64,000 bases of DNA from Gracilimonas sp965227785 (GTDB lineage: Bacteria > Bacteroidota > Rhodothermia > Balneolales > Balneolaceae). The DNA lies in assembly GCF_965227785.1 (NCBI RefSeq), contig NZ_OZ245785.1, positions 1,798,001 through 1,862,000 of the forward strand. Direction: 5' to 3'. Positions 1 to 8,651 of the stretch are shown piece after piece. Both the position numbers and the translations under genes were made by a program. Every line of letters starts with the position of its first letter. Position 1 is the first letter of the stretch. The notes beneath the pieces were generated by a model that saw nothing but the letters and a program-made list of their open reading frames with translations, did no database searches and was not told the origin of the DNA.

Positions 1-601
1 CCGGCACATAGGATATGTAATAAGCCGAAGTATCGGCTTCAGATGTCACATCTTCACCGTCAATCAGCAATTGAAACTCTCCTGGCTCCAGATCCGATTT
101 CTCATAAAAAAGGGCGATGGCAATTACGACATCATCCCTTGTTACACCATTACCCGGGCGGGGAGAAAGGATGGTATAATCGACCCCTTCCAGCTTTGGT
201 TTATCCTCCGCCAGGTTTTCAACAACCTCTACTTCCACCGGGTTTTCCGATGGAAGGTTATTGGGGTAGTAAACCTGCTCCCCTGAGTTGAGCGTCAGCT
301 CAAAATAGTATTCAAGCGAACTGGCATTGGAGTTTTCAACGGTAAAAAAAGCCTGGAACACCCCACTTCTGTACTCTACTTCCTGCTGTTGATATCCAAA
401 GTCTCCGTCGTACCTGTAGAATAATTGTGCCTGCTGGAAATCAGCTTCAGAAATACCGGGAACTCTGAATTCCAGTACATTTTGTTCATTTCTCTCAAGA
501 GCCAAAGGCGCCTGATGCTGAATGGTAAACTGTGCATAGACGACTCCTGAAGCTGCCAAAAACAGCAATAGCATTAGTCCTTTTTTTACTACCCCAATCA
601 C
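1..601 (-). CDS. Secreted protein of unknown function, C-terminus cut by window edge
   Basis: This minus-strand reading frame stays open from about position 601 to the window edge, so only the N-terminal ~200 residues are visible. It starts with a signal peptide: two lysines, a Leu/Ala-rich core and a VYAQ cleavage site. The start is probably the GTG at 601, because it supplies the Lys-Lys n-region; the ATG at 574 is the alternative and has AGGA just upstream. The visible mature part is beta-rich and acidic, with no motif I recognise. It lies 51 bases behind the FecR-domain gene on the same strand and is likely the third gene of that operon. Exported; function unknown. Confidence 0.6.
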   Translation of the reverse strand, partial: MIGVVKKGLMLLLFLAASGVVYAQFTIQHQAPLALERNEQNVLEFRVPGISEADFQQAQLFYRYDGDFGYQQQEVEYRSGVFQAFFTVENSNASSLEYYFELTLNSGEQVYYPNNLPSENPVEVEVVENLAEDKPKLEGVDYTILSPRPGNGVTRDDVVIAIALFYEKSDLEPGEFQLLIDGEDVTSEADTSAYYISYVP

Positions 602-652
602 TATATATGTATTTGTTAATCTTAAACTATCCGAAACCCACGCAAAATCTGC

Positions 653-1396
653 TTAATTATCGCTTTCCTCAAAAACGTCGACTCTTACTTCCCGAAGCTG
701 TCCGTTTTGATCACGGAACCTAAGTATGATTTCTTTTTGAATAAGGTCATTTTCCATTTCATCATACCCTTCACCCAAATCATCCAACTCTTCCGGTGTT
801 AATGTACCCGACTCTACGTTGTTACCCTGTTCATCTACCTGGGCATACATTTGTTCAAACAGAGAAACCGTTTGCCCCGAATTGAGTGCTGTCACATCAA
901 CCTGCCCTTCTTCCACCCACACAAATCCATCAAATCGACTTCCGAAATCCGTTCCCTGAACCGAAGCAAGCGACCGGCTTGTAGCTACCTCAAAATCATT
1001 ACCACCCTGCGGTTCCACATTCAAAAATATTTCCCCGTTCTTCAAATTAATGCGGGTGTTCATGGCTTTCGAAGCTGTAGCCACCGCTCCATTTAATATC
1101 AGTAATGAACTGGGCTTCACCTTAGCTACGCTTGCATCCATAAATACAACCAGGGCAAAACCTTCTTCATTAGTCGCCAGTGAGTCCCCATCAAAGAGGC
1201 GCTCTCCTTTATTTTCCTCTAAATCCAGATTAATTAGCTTATCCACATCGAGGTTACGAAGGGTAACATCCGGCTTAAACCGTTTTACAATGGCAAGAGG
1301 TCGTTCCGATTGAGCCCGGGCAATTTCCGGCAGTCCAAATCCTGCTACAACCAGCAGTACGATAATGGCATATAATTTCTTTTTAACGATACTCAT
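653..1396 (-). CDS. FecR-domain secreted protein
   Basis: A 247-residue protein with an N-terminal signal peptide (three lysines, hydrophobic core, ARAQ site) and one FecR-type domain at about residues 65-185. Recognisable parts are GDSLATNEEG, INLKNGEIFLNV and SVQGTDF. A FecR domain in an exported protein with no second membrane helix does not fit a classical sigma-factor sensor; such proteins are often structural or carbohydrate-associated envelope proteins. The C-terminal ~60 residues are acidic. The start at 1396 is supported by GAGGG eight bases upstream. It follows the 404-codon frame by 8 bases, so the two are almost certainly co-transcribed. No ECF sigma or TonB receptor gene is adjacent. 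Confidence 0.75.
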   Translation of the reverse strand: MSIVKKKLYAIIVLLVVAGFGLPEIARAQSERPLAIVKRFKPDVTLRNLDVDKLINLDLEENKGERLFDGDSLATNEEGFALVVFMDASVAKVKPSSLLILNGAVATASKAMNTRINLKNGEIFLNVEPQGGNDFEVATSRSLASVQGTDFGSRFDGFVWVEEGQVDVTALNSGQTVSLFEQMYAQVDEQGNNVESGTLTPEELDDLGEGYDEMENDLIQKEIILRFRDQNGQLREVRVDVFEESDN

Positions 1397-1404
1397 ATGA
1401 TCCC

Positions 1405-2598
1405 TCAGTTTCCTTCCACGATAATTTCTTCATCTCTTATTTTCTGAAGCAACTCTTCCAGCTTTAATGAAGCAGCCGGACCAGTAAATTCCTGTCCGTC
1501 GTACTGAATCGATTCCAGGCTAAACCCCCGGTCTTTCAATCTTTGATACGCATCTTGTCCGATTAACCGCTCAATTGCACGCTGAACTTCTGCAGAAATT
1601 GGAGCTGTTGCCGTCGCTTGAGCAGCATCCTTCAAAACAAAACTCCATATTTCTGATGATACTTCTTCCGTGTCACCACTGGATTGCACCGTGGTTACAA
1701 CCTGCCAGTAATAAGTTTTACCTTTTTCCAATGACTGAACACCCGATGAGGGAAACTGAAATGAATTGCCCTGAACAATAACATCCAGATTTTCAAAAGT
1801 AAGCAGTGAACCGCCATTTCCTACAGGTGCTGAACTTTTGGCACTGGCAAGCAGTGACTCAGGACTGTCCTGTCCGCGTTGTTCTACTACCAGCAGCCGG
1901 TAAGAAACATTATTTTCTCCTTCCCAGCTGAATTGAGGAAAGGGATTGGTGATTTCTGTTACTGTTCCTACCACATCGCCCGGCGTTTTCAGGTAGATGT
2001 TTCCTTCTTCGAAAGAGGCCGCAGCCAAACTGCCGCCGCCAATTTCGGCTATATCCTTGGCAAGGTTCTGCCTGCCTTGTGCATTTGTAACCCTGAACAG
2101 AATCAGCTCAAGCGTATAAGTATCACGGGGTAGTGTTGTAGATCCGGATAAATCACTCAGAAAATCCTCACCCTCCGTAGTTAATCCTCCTGTAAAAGAA
2201 ATTGTTTGATCGATTCCGGGAATGCGTTCGTTCGCTAAATCATTGTTAGTAAAGTAAACCGACTGAAACGGTTTCATGGAGAAAGGGCGTGACACATTTT
2301 GAGTAACCTCAACAATGGCACCCACCTTTCCGGCGGATACGATTAATTCAAAGTAGAGGTTGTCAATAGACTCATCAGAAAGGTTCTCCATGGTAGCTGA
2401 TATCAGCACAGGTCCCTGACCTTCGCTATCAATACCTAAGCCGGTAAGGCTGAGTGTTTGAGCATTTTCCAGAATGGGACTCGGCTCAACATTAAGTGTG
2501 ATGTCCTGTGCGGTAGCAAATTTATTGGGAACAACACCTATGAGTGCAAGTACAAAAAGTGCAAGATAAAATTTTAATGATCTCTCGTTCATTTTCAT
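1405..2598 (-). CDS. Secreted protein with fibronectin-like domain, unknown function
   Basis: A 397-residue exported protein. The ATG at 2598 is chosen because GGGAG lies six bases before it; an in-frame TTG seven codons earlier has no such site. The signal peptide covers about residues 1-30. A central segment (FPQFSWEG ... YRLLVVE ... YYWQVVT) looks like a fibronectin-III-type fold as seen in Bacteroidota surface proteins. The last ~60 residues are predicted helical and acidic. It is the first gene of a minus-strand run with the FecR-domain protein and the partial secreted protein, suggesting a joint role at the envelope. Family not recognised. Confidence 0.6.
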   Translation of the reverse strand: MKMNERSLKFYLALFVLALIGVVPNKFATAQDITLNVEPSPILENAQTLSLTGLGIDSEGQGPVLISATMENLSDESIDNLYFELIVSAGKVGAIVEVTQNVSRPFSMKPFQSVYFTNNDLANERIPGIDQTISFTGGLTTEGEDFLSDLSGSTTLPRDTYTLELILFRVTNAQGRQNLAKDIAEIGGGSLAAASFEEGNIYLKTPGDVVGTVTEITNPFPQFSWEGENNVSYRLLVVEQRGQDSPESLLASAKSSAPVGNGGSLLTFENLDVIVQGNSFQFPSSGVQSLEKGKTYYWQVVTTVQSSGDTEEVSSEIWSFVLKDAAQATATAPISAEVQRAIERLIGQDAYQRLKDRGFSLESIQYDGQEFTGPAASLKLEELLQKIRDEEIIVEGN

Positions 2599-2723
2599 TG
2601 TAACTCCCGTTTTTATCAATCACGCTCATTTTAAAGTATAAGCAGCATACAAACAAGCGATTCGATTAACTCTAATATTTATGAATTTGACGATGAAAAA
2701 CCCACAGATTTTATTGAATCATA

Positions 2724-2758
2724 TAAAAAAAGCCTTTTTCGAAGCGAAAAAGGCTTTT
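2724..2758 (-). terminator. Rho-independent terminator after tRNA-Ala
   Basis: A perfect inverted repeat with 14-base arms (AAAAGCCTTTTTCG and its complement) and a 3-base loop. Read on the minus strand it ends in a T run directly behind the tRNA. The A/T-rich flanks on both sides mean it could also stop transcription from the other direction. Confidence 0.85.
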
Positions 2759-2759
2759 G

Positions 2760-2833
2760 TGGAGCTACGGGGATTCGAACCCCGGACCTTCGCGCTGCCA
2801 GCGCGACGCTCTAGCCAGCTGAGCTATAGCCCC
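2760..2833 (-). tRNA. tRNA-Ala (anticodon GGC)
   Basis: The minus strand folds as a complete cloverleaf: acceptor GGGGCTA/TAGCTCC containing the G3-U70 pair that marks alanine tRNAs, D stem GCTC/GAGC, anticodon stem TCGCG/CGCGA with loop CTGGCAG (anticodon GGC), and T arm CGGGG-TTCGAAT-CCCCG. The discriminator base is A and CCA is not encoded. A strong terminator follows immediately. Confidence 0.97.
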
Positions 2834-2983
2834 GAAGGAATCTCAAAGATACCTGTAGTATAAAACTTATGCTAACTTTTTTTAGCTAATTTTTCTTTTG
2901 ATACACAACCCAGTATCATTATTTTCAGACAAAATAGTGTATATTCTAACCCTAATAATTAATTGAATTGGAGAAATCTTAAT

Positions 2984-3889
2984 ATGAAGCGAACTATCCA
3001 TCTTCTCGTTCTCACACTTTTCTTAGTAGGTGGTACCGTAGTACAGTATGGCTGTGGTTCTGACGAACCTGTTGTTCAGGAACCTGTAGACACTGACGGC
3101 GACGGTCTTACTGACGCTGAAGAAGCAGAATTAGGTACCGATTCTAATTCAGCAGACTCTGACGGTGACGGTCTTACTGATGCGGACGAAATCAATACTT
3201 ACGAAACAGACCCTCTCAACTCTGACACTGATGGCGATGGCCTGAGTGACGGTGACGAAGTTAACTCTTATAACACCGATCCTAACAGTGCAGATTCTGA
3301 TGGCGACGGACTCAGTGATGGCGATGAAATCAATGAGTACGAAACAGATCCTAACAACGCCGACTCTGACGGCGACGGACTCAATGACTATGACGAAGTA
3401 ATGACGCATAGCACGAATCCAAACAATGCAGATTCTGATGGTGACGGATTTACCGATATGCAGGAAATCGATATGGGCACAAACCCTACCGATGGCAGTG
3501 ACCCTGTTTACCTGACGGAAGATTCTTTCACTACTATTAACTTCAACTTTGATCGCTCTAACATCCGGGCTGATGCAGCCGAAGCGCTCATGCAGAACGT
3601 TGAAGTTCTTAAAGACGCTCCCGCTTTCCGTGTACGTGTTGATGCTTACACCGATCACGTGGGTGGCGATCAGTATAACTTACGACTCAGCCTTCGACGT
3701 GCAACTTCTGTTGTAGACTTCTACACAGAAAACGGCATTTCTGAAGACCGCATTGAATCCCGTGGTTTAGGAAAAGCTCCTGTTGAGTGTACCGAAGCTG
3801 AAATGGATGCCAACACACCCGGTTGCGAAAGAAACCGACGTGCGGAATCACATCCTATCAGTACCCTGAAATACCAGCCGGGAATGTAA
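2984..3889 (+). CDS. OmpA-family protein with six calcium-type repeats
   Basis: A 301-residue exported protein. After an N-terminal hydrophobic segment comes a Cys (QYGC), a poor match to a lipobox, so lipid anchoring is possible but not certain. Residues ~36-173 are six ~23-residue repeats of the D-x-D-x-D-G-L-x-D type (thrombospondin type 3-like), expected to bind Ca2+ and act as a rigid spacer. Residues ~180-290 are an OmpA C-terminal domain with the peptidoglycan-contact pattern (INFNFD, YTDH, NLRLSLRRA, NRRAE). The likely role is tethering the outer membrane to peptidoglycan. The start is the ATG at 2984, with GGAG about ten bases upstream; an in-frame TTG seven codons earlier is less likely. 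Single gene closed by a terminator. Confidence 0.88.
   Translation: MKRTIHLLVLTLFLVGGTVVQYGCGSDEPVVQEPVDTDGDGLTDAEEAELGTDSNSADSDGDGLTDADEINTYETDPLNSDTDGDGLSDGDEVNSYNTDPNSADSDGDGLSDGDEINEYETDPNNADSDGDGLNDYDEVMTHSTNPNNADSDGDGFTDMQEIDMGTNPTDGSDPVYLTEDSFTTINFNFDRSNIRADAAEALMQNVEVLKDAPAFRVRVDAYTDHVGGDQYNLRLSLRRATSVVDFYTENGISEDRIESRGLGKAPVECTEAEMDANTPGCERNRRAESHPISTLKYQPGM
3089..3502 (+). repeat. Tandem ~69-base coding repeat (calcium-type repeats)
   Basis: Six imperfect copies of a ~23-codon unit (consensus DSDGDGLxDxDE followed by a TDPNxA-like link) lie in tandem inside the OmpA-family gene. DNA identity between neighbours is high (GACTCTGACGGYGACGG-type blocks), so copy number could change by recombination. 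Confidence 0.85.
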
Positions 3890-3919
3890 TCTGAGCTGAA
3901 TTTCAGAACACAAATTTAA

Positions 3920-3950
3920 GGCTCGTTGCTTTTGCAGCGAGCCTTTTTTT
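3920..3950 (+). terminator. Rho-independent terminator after OmpA-family gene
   Basis: GGCTCGTTGC and GCAGCGAGCC pair, with one G-T pair, around a TTTT loop and are followed by seven Ts, 30 bases past the stop codon. Confidence 0.9.
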
Positions 3951-3982
3951 ATGGGGATGGGACTGATTTTGAAAAATAATTA

Positions 3983-4184
3983 CACCGTCCTTTAGGACGG
4001 TGGAAATAAATCGGCAAAGAGAACCCAAGCATCAAAGTGTTATTAAAAAGGAGTAGTTATCGCAGGGTTGGGCTTTTCATTTCTTCAGGGCACTTTGCCC
4101 AAGCTTTGAAAACTGATTTTATCTCAGCTACATCGGGGCAAAGCTTATTTTAAACTCTATCTTTCTCCGCCCTGAAGGGCGGAG
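3983..4184. repeat. REP-like paired hairpins in a 313-base intergenic region
   Basis: The gap 3951-4263 has no gene. Two related hairpins sit at 3983-4002 (CACCGTCC-TTTA-GGACGGTG) and 4165-4184 (CTCCGCCC-TGAA-GGGCGGAG), each with perfect 8-base arms and a 4-base loop. Between them, GGGC-ACTTT-GCCC and a second TTTGCCC/GGGCAAA pair add more folding. Paired short GC-rich palindromes in an otherwise AT-rich gap resemble the REP/BIME elements moved by Y1 (RAYT) transposases; a RAYT gene lies at 58.6 kb. Confidence 0.55.
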
Positions 4185-4263
4185 CAATTTATTCTATTTA
4201 GAACAGGTGGGAATACTCTAATGGCCTACGGACGCTTGGAGGTTCTTCTCGTCACACCCAGCC

Positions 4264-6717
4264 TTAAAAGAACCTCGCTATACTAACCCCTACATAAACC
4301 CCGGGGTTATCAATACGGTAGGCAACATCGGCGCGGAAGAGGTTAAAAATATTACTAAGGGAAAGCCCTGCTTCCATGTGCCAGTCGTTGGTAGTGACCG
4401 GGGAGAATCCATATCGGTTATTGAACTCATCTACCTGTTCCTGCTTCACCCAGGTGCGCCCGATTCCTCCAAAAGCAATAATGCTCAAACCTGTCTGCGT
4501 TGCATTTCGCCAGCCTAACATTTCCAGCGGTACGCTTTTAAAATTGTGTTCGGCATTGAGTGATACATAGCTTGCTCCTTCATAGGGAATAAATCGCTTG
4601 GCCCGGAATGCCCCAAATGGAGTTATAACGCCCAAGGCTACGTCAAGGGCTTCATTTTTTTGAATGGGCAGATCTCCGATATAGGTTCCGGCATTTAATC
4701 TCATGTCCAGTGTATTCGGGAAAAACCGCCGCTGATAAAAGGTTTCATATCTTCGATAAAGATCTATTTTAAACCGTGTGTAATCCCAGCTGCTTCCGAT
4801 GGCCTTGGCCGACTGCTCCACACTAATGGAATAATCATCAGCCCCGATTGCCCCCAAAGCTTTCTTGTCTTCCCCATTACTCAGGGTGATTTTAAATGCA
4901 CTTAATGTCCCTTCATCTATATAACTGTTGGGGCGCTGAACAAAACTTCGTCCGGCAATATCATAACTGTTGCTGTAGTTTATGGCTTCATGATTTTCAT
5001 ACATGTACCTGAGACTAATGGTCGCATTCAGCTTTCTTCTGGGGCGATAAGCCGCAGTGAAATTAATCCCCTCGTTCCTGTAATAATCAAAATAATCTGC
5101 ATAGCCGAACAGGTTTGGGATACTGGTCATAAAAGGCATGTACATATCAGAGTTATACCGGTTTTCTGTAGTTGCGCTGTAGGCAAGCGACATCCCGAAC
5201 CTCCGGGTTTTCTTCAGCGGCCACCATCCTATTTTCGCTCCATAAGAAAATGTACCATCGCCATATCCAGTACTGTACCCACCAAACACTTCGGATGAAA
5301 GGCGGTTATCCACATATCGTCGCTGATGTTTTATCCCTCCATAAAAAACATCCACACGGTTAAACCGGGCCAGCGGACTCAGGTTACGGGTCAATTTTTT
5401 AAATAGAGGTTCTCCACTGCTACCTGAACTACCCGAGCTGCCTTCACTGCCCACACTTACCGTAGTAGATGATCCATCCGAATCAGTTTCTTCATCCCAG
5501 TCGATAAAACGGGTAAAGAAGCCGGTGGGCTTAAATGCTTTTTCGAGCGTGGCGTTGCTGTCTACCTTTTCATAGGCCATTTCTTCCTGAGTATCCAGCG
5601 GAATGATGTCAATTTCATTCACAAAAAGAGAATCCCCGGAATTGATGGTGGTTGAATCAACGCTAAAGCGATTCCACTTTTTGAAAAGGGAATCAGGGAG
5701 ATCGATATTAACCTCATAGTTATTCATTTTTGCCACCTGCTTAAAGCCAATGGGAGGAAACCGAAGACCCACCATCCCTACCTCTATCAAACCTTCGATA
5801 CGTACATCTACCGGAAGCCAGTAATCCCCACCGAAATTGCTGAACTGCTGGGAATAGGTCAGGTTGAAATCCTGAACCGGAGGCGGAAATACTACCACTG
5901 AGTTAGGCTTCAGGTCAACTTCCAGCAAGGCATATTCCTCTCCCAAAACGAAAATGGTGCCTTCAAAAAGGGGCTGCAGCTTACGGTCTGAGGTTACCGA
6001 AAGCTCATACACTACCTGCCCATCCAGCGACTGTATATCCTCAAGCCGGAATTCATAAAACTTCAGTGCATCCGGATGCGTGACGCCCACCATATCGAAC
6101 CCGGCTATATCCAGGTTGTCGTCATAAAAATTGGGAAGGTAGCTGACACCCGCAAAGTTATCTGCTGCATCAATATTGGCCGTTTGCCGCTTTGATTTAA
6201 GTATCTCACGGGAGCCCCGCTCTTTATCCCAATACGCTACGGAAACACTTTCCGAAATAGAAACAATGGACGTGTCGTTCTTAACCTGCTGGCGGGTGTA
6301 CGCTTCTGCCTTATACGTTTCAAGGCTGGCTCTCCAGATTTGCTTTCTGCGGATTACCTCCCGCATAATGGCAATGGCAGGGTCTTCTCCGGTAACCACA
6401 ATTTCCCCCATGGTTGCCACCGACGGCTTGAGCAGGAAATCGATCGGACCGGAGCCCTGGGTCACCACTTTTTCCTTACTTTCAAACCCAATAAAACGAG
6501 CAACCAGCGTTACCGGAAACTCCCGAACGATGATGCTGAATTCCCCATCCCGGTTCGAAATGGTACCCCGGTAGGTATCCTTCACGATAATATGGGCAGC
6601 CGGTAGCGGGTCACCCGTTTCTGCATCCACGATTTTACCGGTTATTTGTGTTTGTGCGCGACTCTCAACGGTACCTGCCAGCACCAGAAAAAGAAAAAGA
6701 GCGGTTATCTTCTGCAT
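4264..6717 (-). CDS. DUF5686 outer-membrane protein with carboxypeptidase-like N-domain
   Basis: An 817-residue outer-membrane protein. After the signal peptide (ending SRAQ), residues ~24-110 form the CarboxypepD_reg-like beta-sandwich (TGKIVDAETGDPLPAAHI ... GEFSI ... FIGFES) common in front of Bacteroidota outer-membrane proteins. The rest fits the DUF5686 family: a ~330-residue middle part, a short Ser/Gly-rich linker near residues 415-430, then a region of alternating beta strands ending in ARFF, typical of a barrel with a C-terminal aromatic residue. The function of the family is not established; barrel assembly or nutrient-related roles are guesses. Transcribed alone; the start at 6717 places the signal peptide correctly. 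Confidence 0.82.
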   Translation of the reverse strand: MQKITALFLFLVLAGTVESRAQTQITGKIVDAETGDPLPAAHIIVKDTYRGTISNRDGEFSIIVREFPVTLVARFIGFESKEKVVTQGSGPIDFLLKPSVATMGEIVVTGEDPAIAIMREVIRRKQIWRASLETYKAEAYTRQQVKNDTSIVSISESVSVAYWDKERGSREILKSKRQTANIDAADNFAGVSYLPNFYDDNLDIAGFDMVGVTHPDALKFYEFRLEDIQSLDGQVVYELSVTSDRKLQPLFEGTIFVLGEEYALLEVDLKPNSVVVFPPPVQDFNLTYSQQFSNFGGDYWLPVDVRIEGLIEVGMVGLRFPPIGFKQVAKMNNYEVNIDLPDSLFKKWNRFSVDSTTINSGDSLFVNEIDIIPLDTQEEMAYEKVDSNATLEKAFKPTGFFTRFIDWDEETDSDGSSTTVSVGSEGSSGSSGSSGEPLFKKLTRNLSPLARFNRVDVFYGGIKHQRRYVDNRLSSEVFGGYSTGYGDGTFSYGAKIGWWPLKKTRRFGMSLAYSATTENRYNSDMYMPFMTSIPNLFGYADYFDYYRNEGINFTAAYRPRRKLNATISLRYMYENHEAINYSNSYDIAGRSFVQRPNSYIDEGTLSAFKITLSNGEDKKALGAIGADDYSISVEQSAKAIGSSWDYTRFKIDLYRRYETFYQRRFFPNTLDMRLNAGTYIGDLPIQKNEALDVALGVITPFGAFRAKRFIPYEGASYVSLNAEHNFKSVPLEMLGWRNATQTGLSIIAFGGIGRTWVKQEQVDEFNNRYGFSPVTTNDWHMEAGLSLSNIFNLFRADVAYRIDNPGVYVGVSIARFF

Positions 6718-6823
6718 CCCTATCCAATTTTTTATGAAAACAATCGGTGAACTTCTACTTGTCTGAAGCTGATTAGTTACGTTTAGCTACGTATATTTTC
6801 AGGAATGATTGTGCAAATAATTT

Positions 6824-6896
6824 GACCCTGTAGTTCAATTGGATAGAATAGGGACCTCCTAAGTCCTTGATCTGGGTTCGATTCCCGGCGGGGTCA
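6824..6896 (+). tRNA. tRNA-Arg (anticodon CCT)
   Basis: A complete cloverleaf on the plus strand: acceptor GACCCTG/CGGGGTC with one T-G pair, D arm, anticodon stem GGGAC/GTCCT with loop CTCCTAA (anticodon CCT, reading AGG), T loop TTCGATT, discriminator A, no encoded CCA. It sits alone between two convergent minus-strand genes. Three copies of the heptamer TTGAACN follow directly. Confidence 0.95.
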
Positions 6897-6947
6897 CTTG
6901 AACATTGAACCTTGAAGTGTAGCCTATTTTGCATTTCGTTCGGTTTA

Positions 6948-8651
6948 TCAGGGAGTTGTCTCTTCCACCTCAAAGCCTAACATCATTCCGGCGTCCAGAT
7001 GTTCGCCGATGTGGCAGTGCATCATCCACTTGCCGGGGTTGGACATTTCAACCAGCAAATCTACGGTAGCACCCACCGGGATAATGGAAGTGTCTTTCCA
7101 AACCATGTTGGGGTTTTCCACTCCGTCCATACTTAGCACCAGGTGGCGTTGCCCGTGAATATGAAAGGGATGATTCATGGGATGAAAGGTATCCGGGTCA
7201 TTAAATAAGCGAAGCTTGATGACATCCCCTTTCTTAAAATCCCAGTAGATATCCATGTTCTTTTGTCCGGTTGCCGGATCTCTCAAAATCCACTCCACCT
7301 GCTTACCGGTAGAAAGCCAGTTCATCATAGGCATGGTATCATTCCACTCGATGTGAGGTACATAAGCAGTATCCAGCTGCATGGACTGCATAATGGGAAT
7401 GGGTAGATTTTTAACAGCTACCGTCATTTCCAACTCCTTATCCACGGGTTTATTAAAATAGGGCTCAAATTCAGCGATGTCTTCTTTCACATCTTCATTC
7501 ACCCGAAGGGAATTGAAGGCTTCGGTGTGGTTTTCCCCTACTTTATTCTCCGAAACCGTCACCATTCCAAGGGTATCTTTGTGAGGATAAAATTCTCCCC
7601 GAAAATGATTAATAGCCTGAATGGAATTCAGAATCGGGTAGGTGCCCGGCTCTTCATATAATACCTCTACAATATATCGCTCGGCCACGGCAATGGGCAC
7701 GTTCTCGGTGTAGACTTCTTCTTCAAACTTGCTGACATCCGAGCCAACCACTTTCACCTTTGCTCCTTCAAATACCATATTAAACGTTCGGGTATTTGCC
7801 ACGTTGGTGATATAGAACCGCAGCACTTCATTCTTATCGACGTTCAGCTTGTAATCCGTTTTCCCGTTCACCAGCATCACATTTCCAAAACGGCCCATCA
7901 GGGCATGAGTCGGACTAGACTTTCCCCATGGTATCATCCCCTGATCATCAATCAGAATATCATCCAAAATCAGCATTTCTTCTTTGTTTACCGGGTTGTA
8001 ATAATCCTCTTCGGGCGGAGCAACCAGCATATTTCCATACAGACCAAGATCCTGCTGAATATACTCCAGCACATGCGGATGATACCAGTACACCCCGGCA
8101 TCCCGGAAAAACAATTCGTAGGTGAAGGACTCACCAATCATCACAGGGTCCTGGGCAAACATGGTTCCATCAAAGCGGTAATCGTGCCGCAATCCGTGCC
8201 AGTGAACGGTTGTCGGAAATTCAATTTGGTTATTGAACTCTATCACTACCGTACTGTTCTGCGGAGCTTTTAACAGCGGCCCGGGATATTGACCGTTATA
8301 TCCGTACATCACATAATCTTTACCCTCAAGGGTACGACGTACGATGGAAGCCTGCAGCTCAACCGTATCTCCATCTGCCAGCTCCAGAATCTCCCGTGGT
8401 TTTGCAAAGGGAATATCCTCTTTAGTGAGCCCAAGTCCGGCTATGAAAGGTTCCACCGGTGGGAGCTCGTTGTGCATTCCCGGAAGCATAGGCATTTCCA
8501 TATTCATCGGGGGCATTCGCCAAACGGCTTTGGAAGTATCCATATTCATGGCATGCCCGGCTATATTATGGTGCTCATGCTGTGCTTGAATAGAAAGGGA
8601 AGCTCCTGCAAATATCATCAGGAGTAAAAATTTAGGGTACAACTTCTGCAT
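6948..8651 (-). CDS. Multicopper oxidase (CopA/laccase-like)
   Basis: A 567-residue exported copper oxidase. All four copper-ligand motifs are present: HWHG at ~150-153, YHPH at ~190-193, an HPMNHPFHIHG block in the C-terminal third, and HCHIGEH with the axial Met (H545-M556). It should oxidise Cu(I), metals or phenols in the periplasm. The segment behind the signal peptide (residues ~25-60) is rich in His and Met (HEHH, MPPMNMEMPM), suggesting extra copper binding. The start is the ATG at 8651, which overlaps the upstream gene's TAA by one base (TAATG); an open frame extends further upstream but lacks a signal peptide at its end. Last gene of a three-gene operon. Confidence 0.9.
   Translation of the reverse strand: MQKLYPKFLLLMIFAGASLSIQAQHEHHNIAGHAMNMDTSKAVWRMPPMNMEMPMLPGMHNELPPVEPFIAGLGLTKEDIPFAKPREILELADGDTVELQASIVRRTLEGKDYVMYGYNGQYPGPLLKAPQNSTVVIEFNNQIEFPTTVHWHGLRHDYRFDGTMFAQDPVMIGESFTYELFFRDAGVYWYHPHVLEYIQQDLGLYGNMLVAPPEEDYYNPVNKEEMLILDDILIDDQGMIPWGKSSPTHALMGRFGNVMLVNGKTDYKLNVDKNEVLRFYITNVANTRTFNMVFEGAKVKVVGSDVSKFEEEVYTENVPIAVAERYIVEVLYEEPGTYPILNSIQAINHFRGEFYPHKDTLGMVTVSENKVGENHTEAFNSLRVNEDVKEDIAEFEPYFNKPVDKELEMTVAVKNLPIPIMQSMQLDTAYVPHIEWNDTMPMMNWLSTGKQVEWILRDPATGQKNMDIYWDFKKGDVIKLRLFNDPDTFHPMNHPFHIHGQRHLVLSMDGVENPNMVWKDTSIIPVGATVDLLVEMSNPGKWMMHCHIGEHLDAGMMLGFEVEETTP

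Noticed and set aside
2681..2863. 60-codon plus-strand frame across tRNA-Ala and its terminator
   Set aside because: It covers the tRNA and terminator on the opposite strand and has no ribosome-binding site.
3089..3502. Regularly spaced repeats that could be mistaken for a CRISPR array
   Set aside because: The repeats are contiguous coding units in one frame (calcium-type repeats), not identical repeats separated by unique spacers, and no cas genes are present.
3149..3658. 169-codon open frame on the minus strand opposite the OmpA-family gene
   Set aside because: It is a shadow of the tandem 69-base repeats; its Val/Ile/Arg-rich product has no start signal, and the plus-strand gene explains the DNA fully.
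6773..6973. 66-codon minus-strand frame across tRNA-Arg
   Set aside because: It lies over a complete tRNA; the open frame is a consequence of the tRNA sequence.
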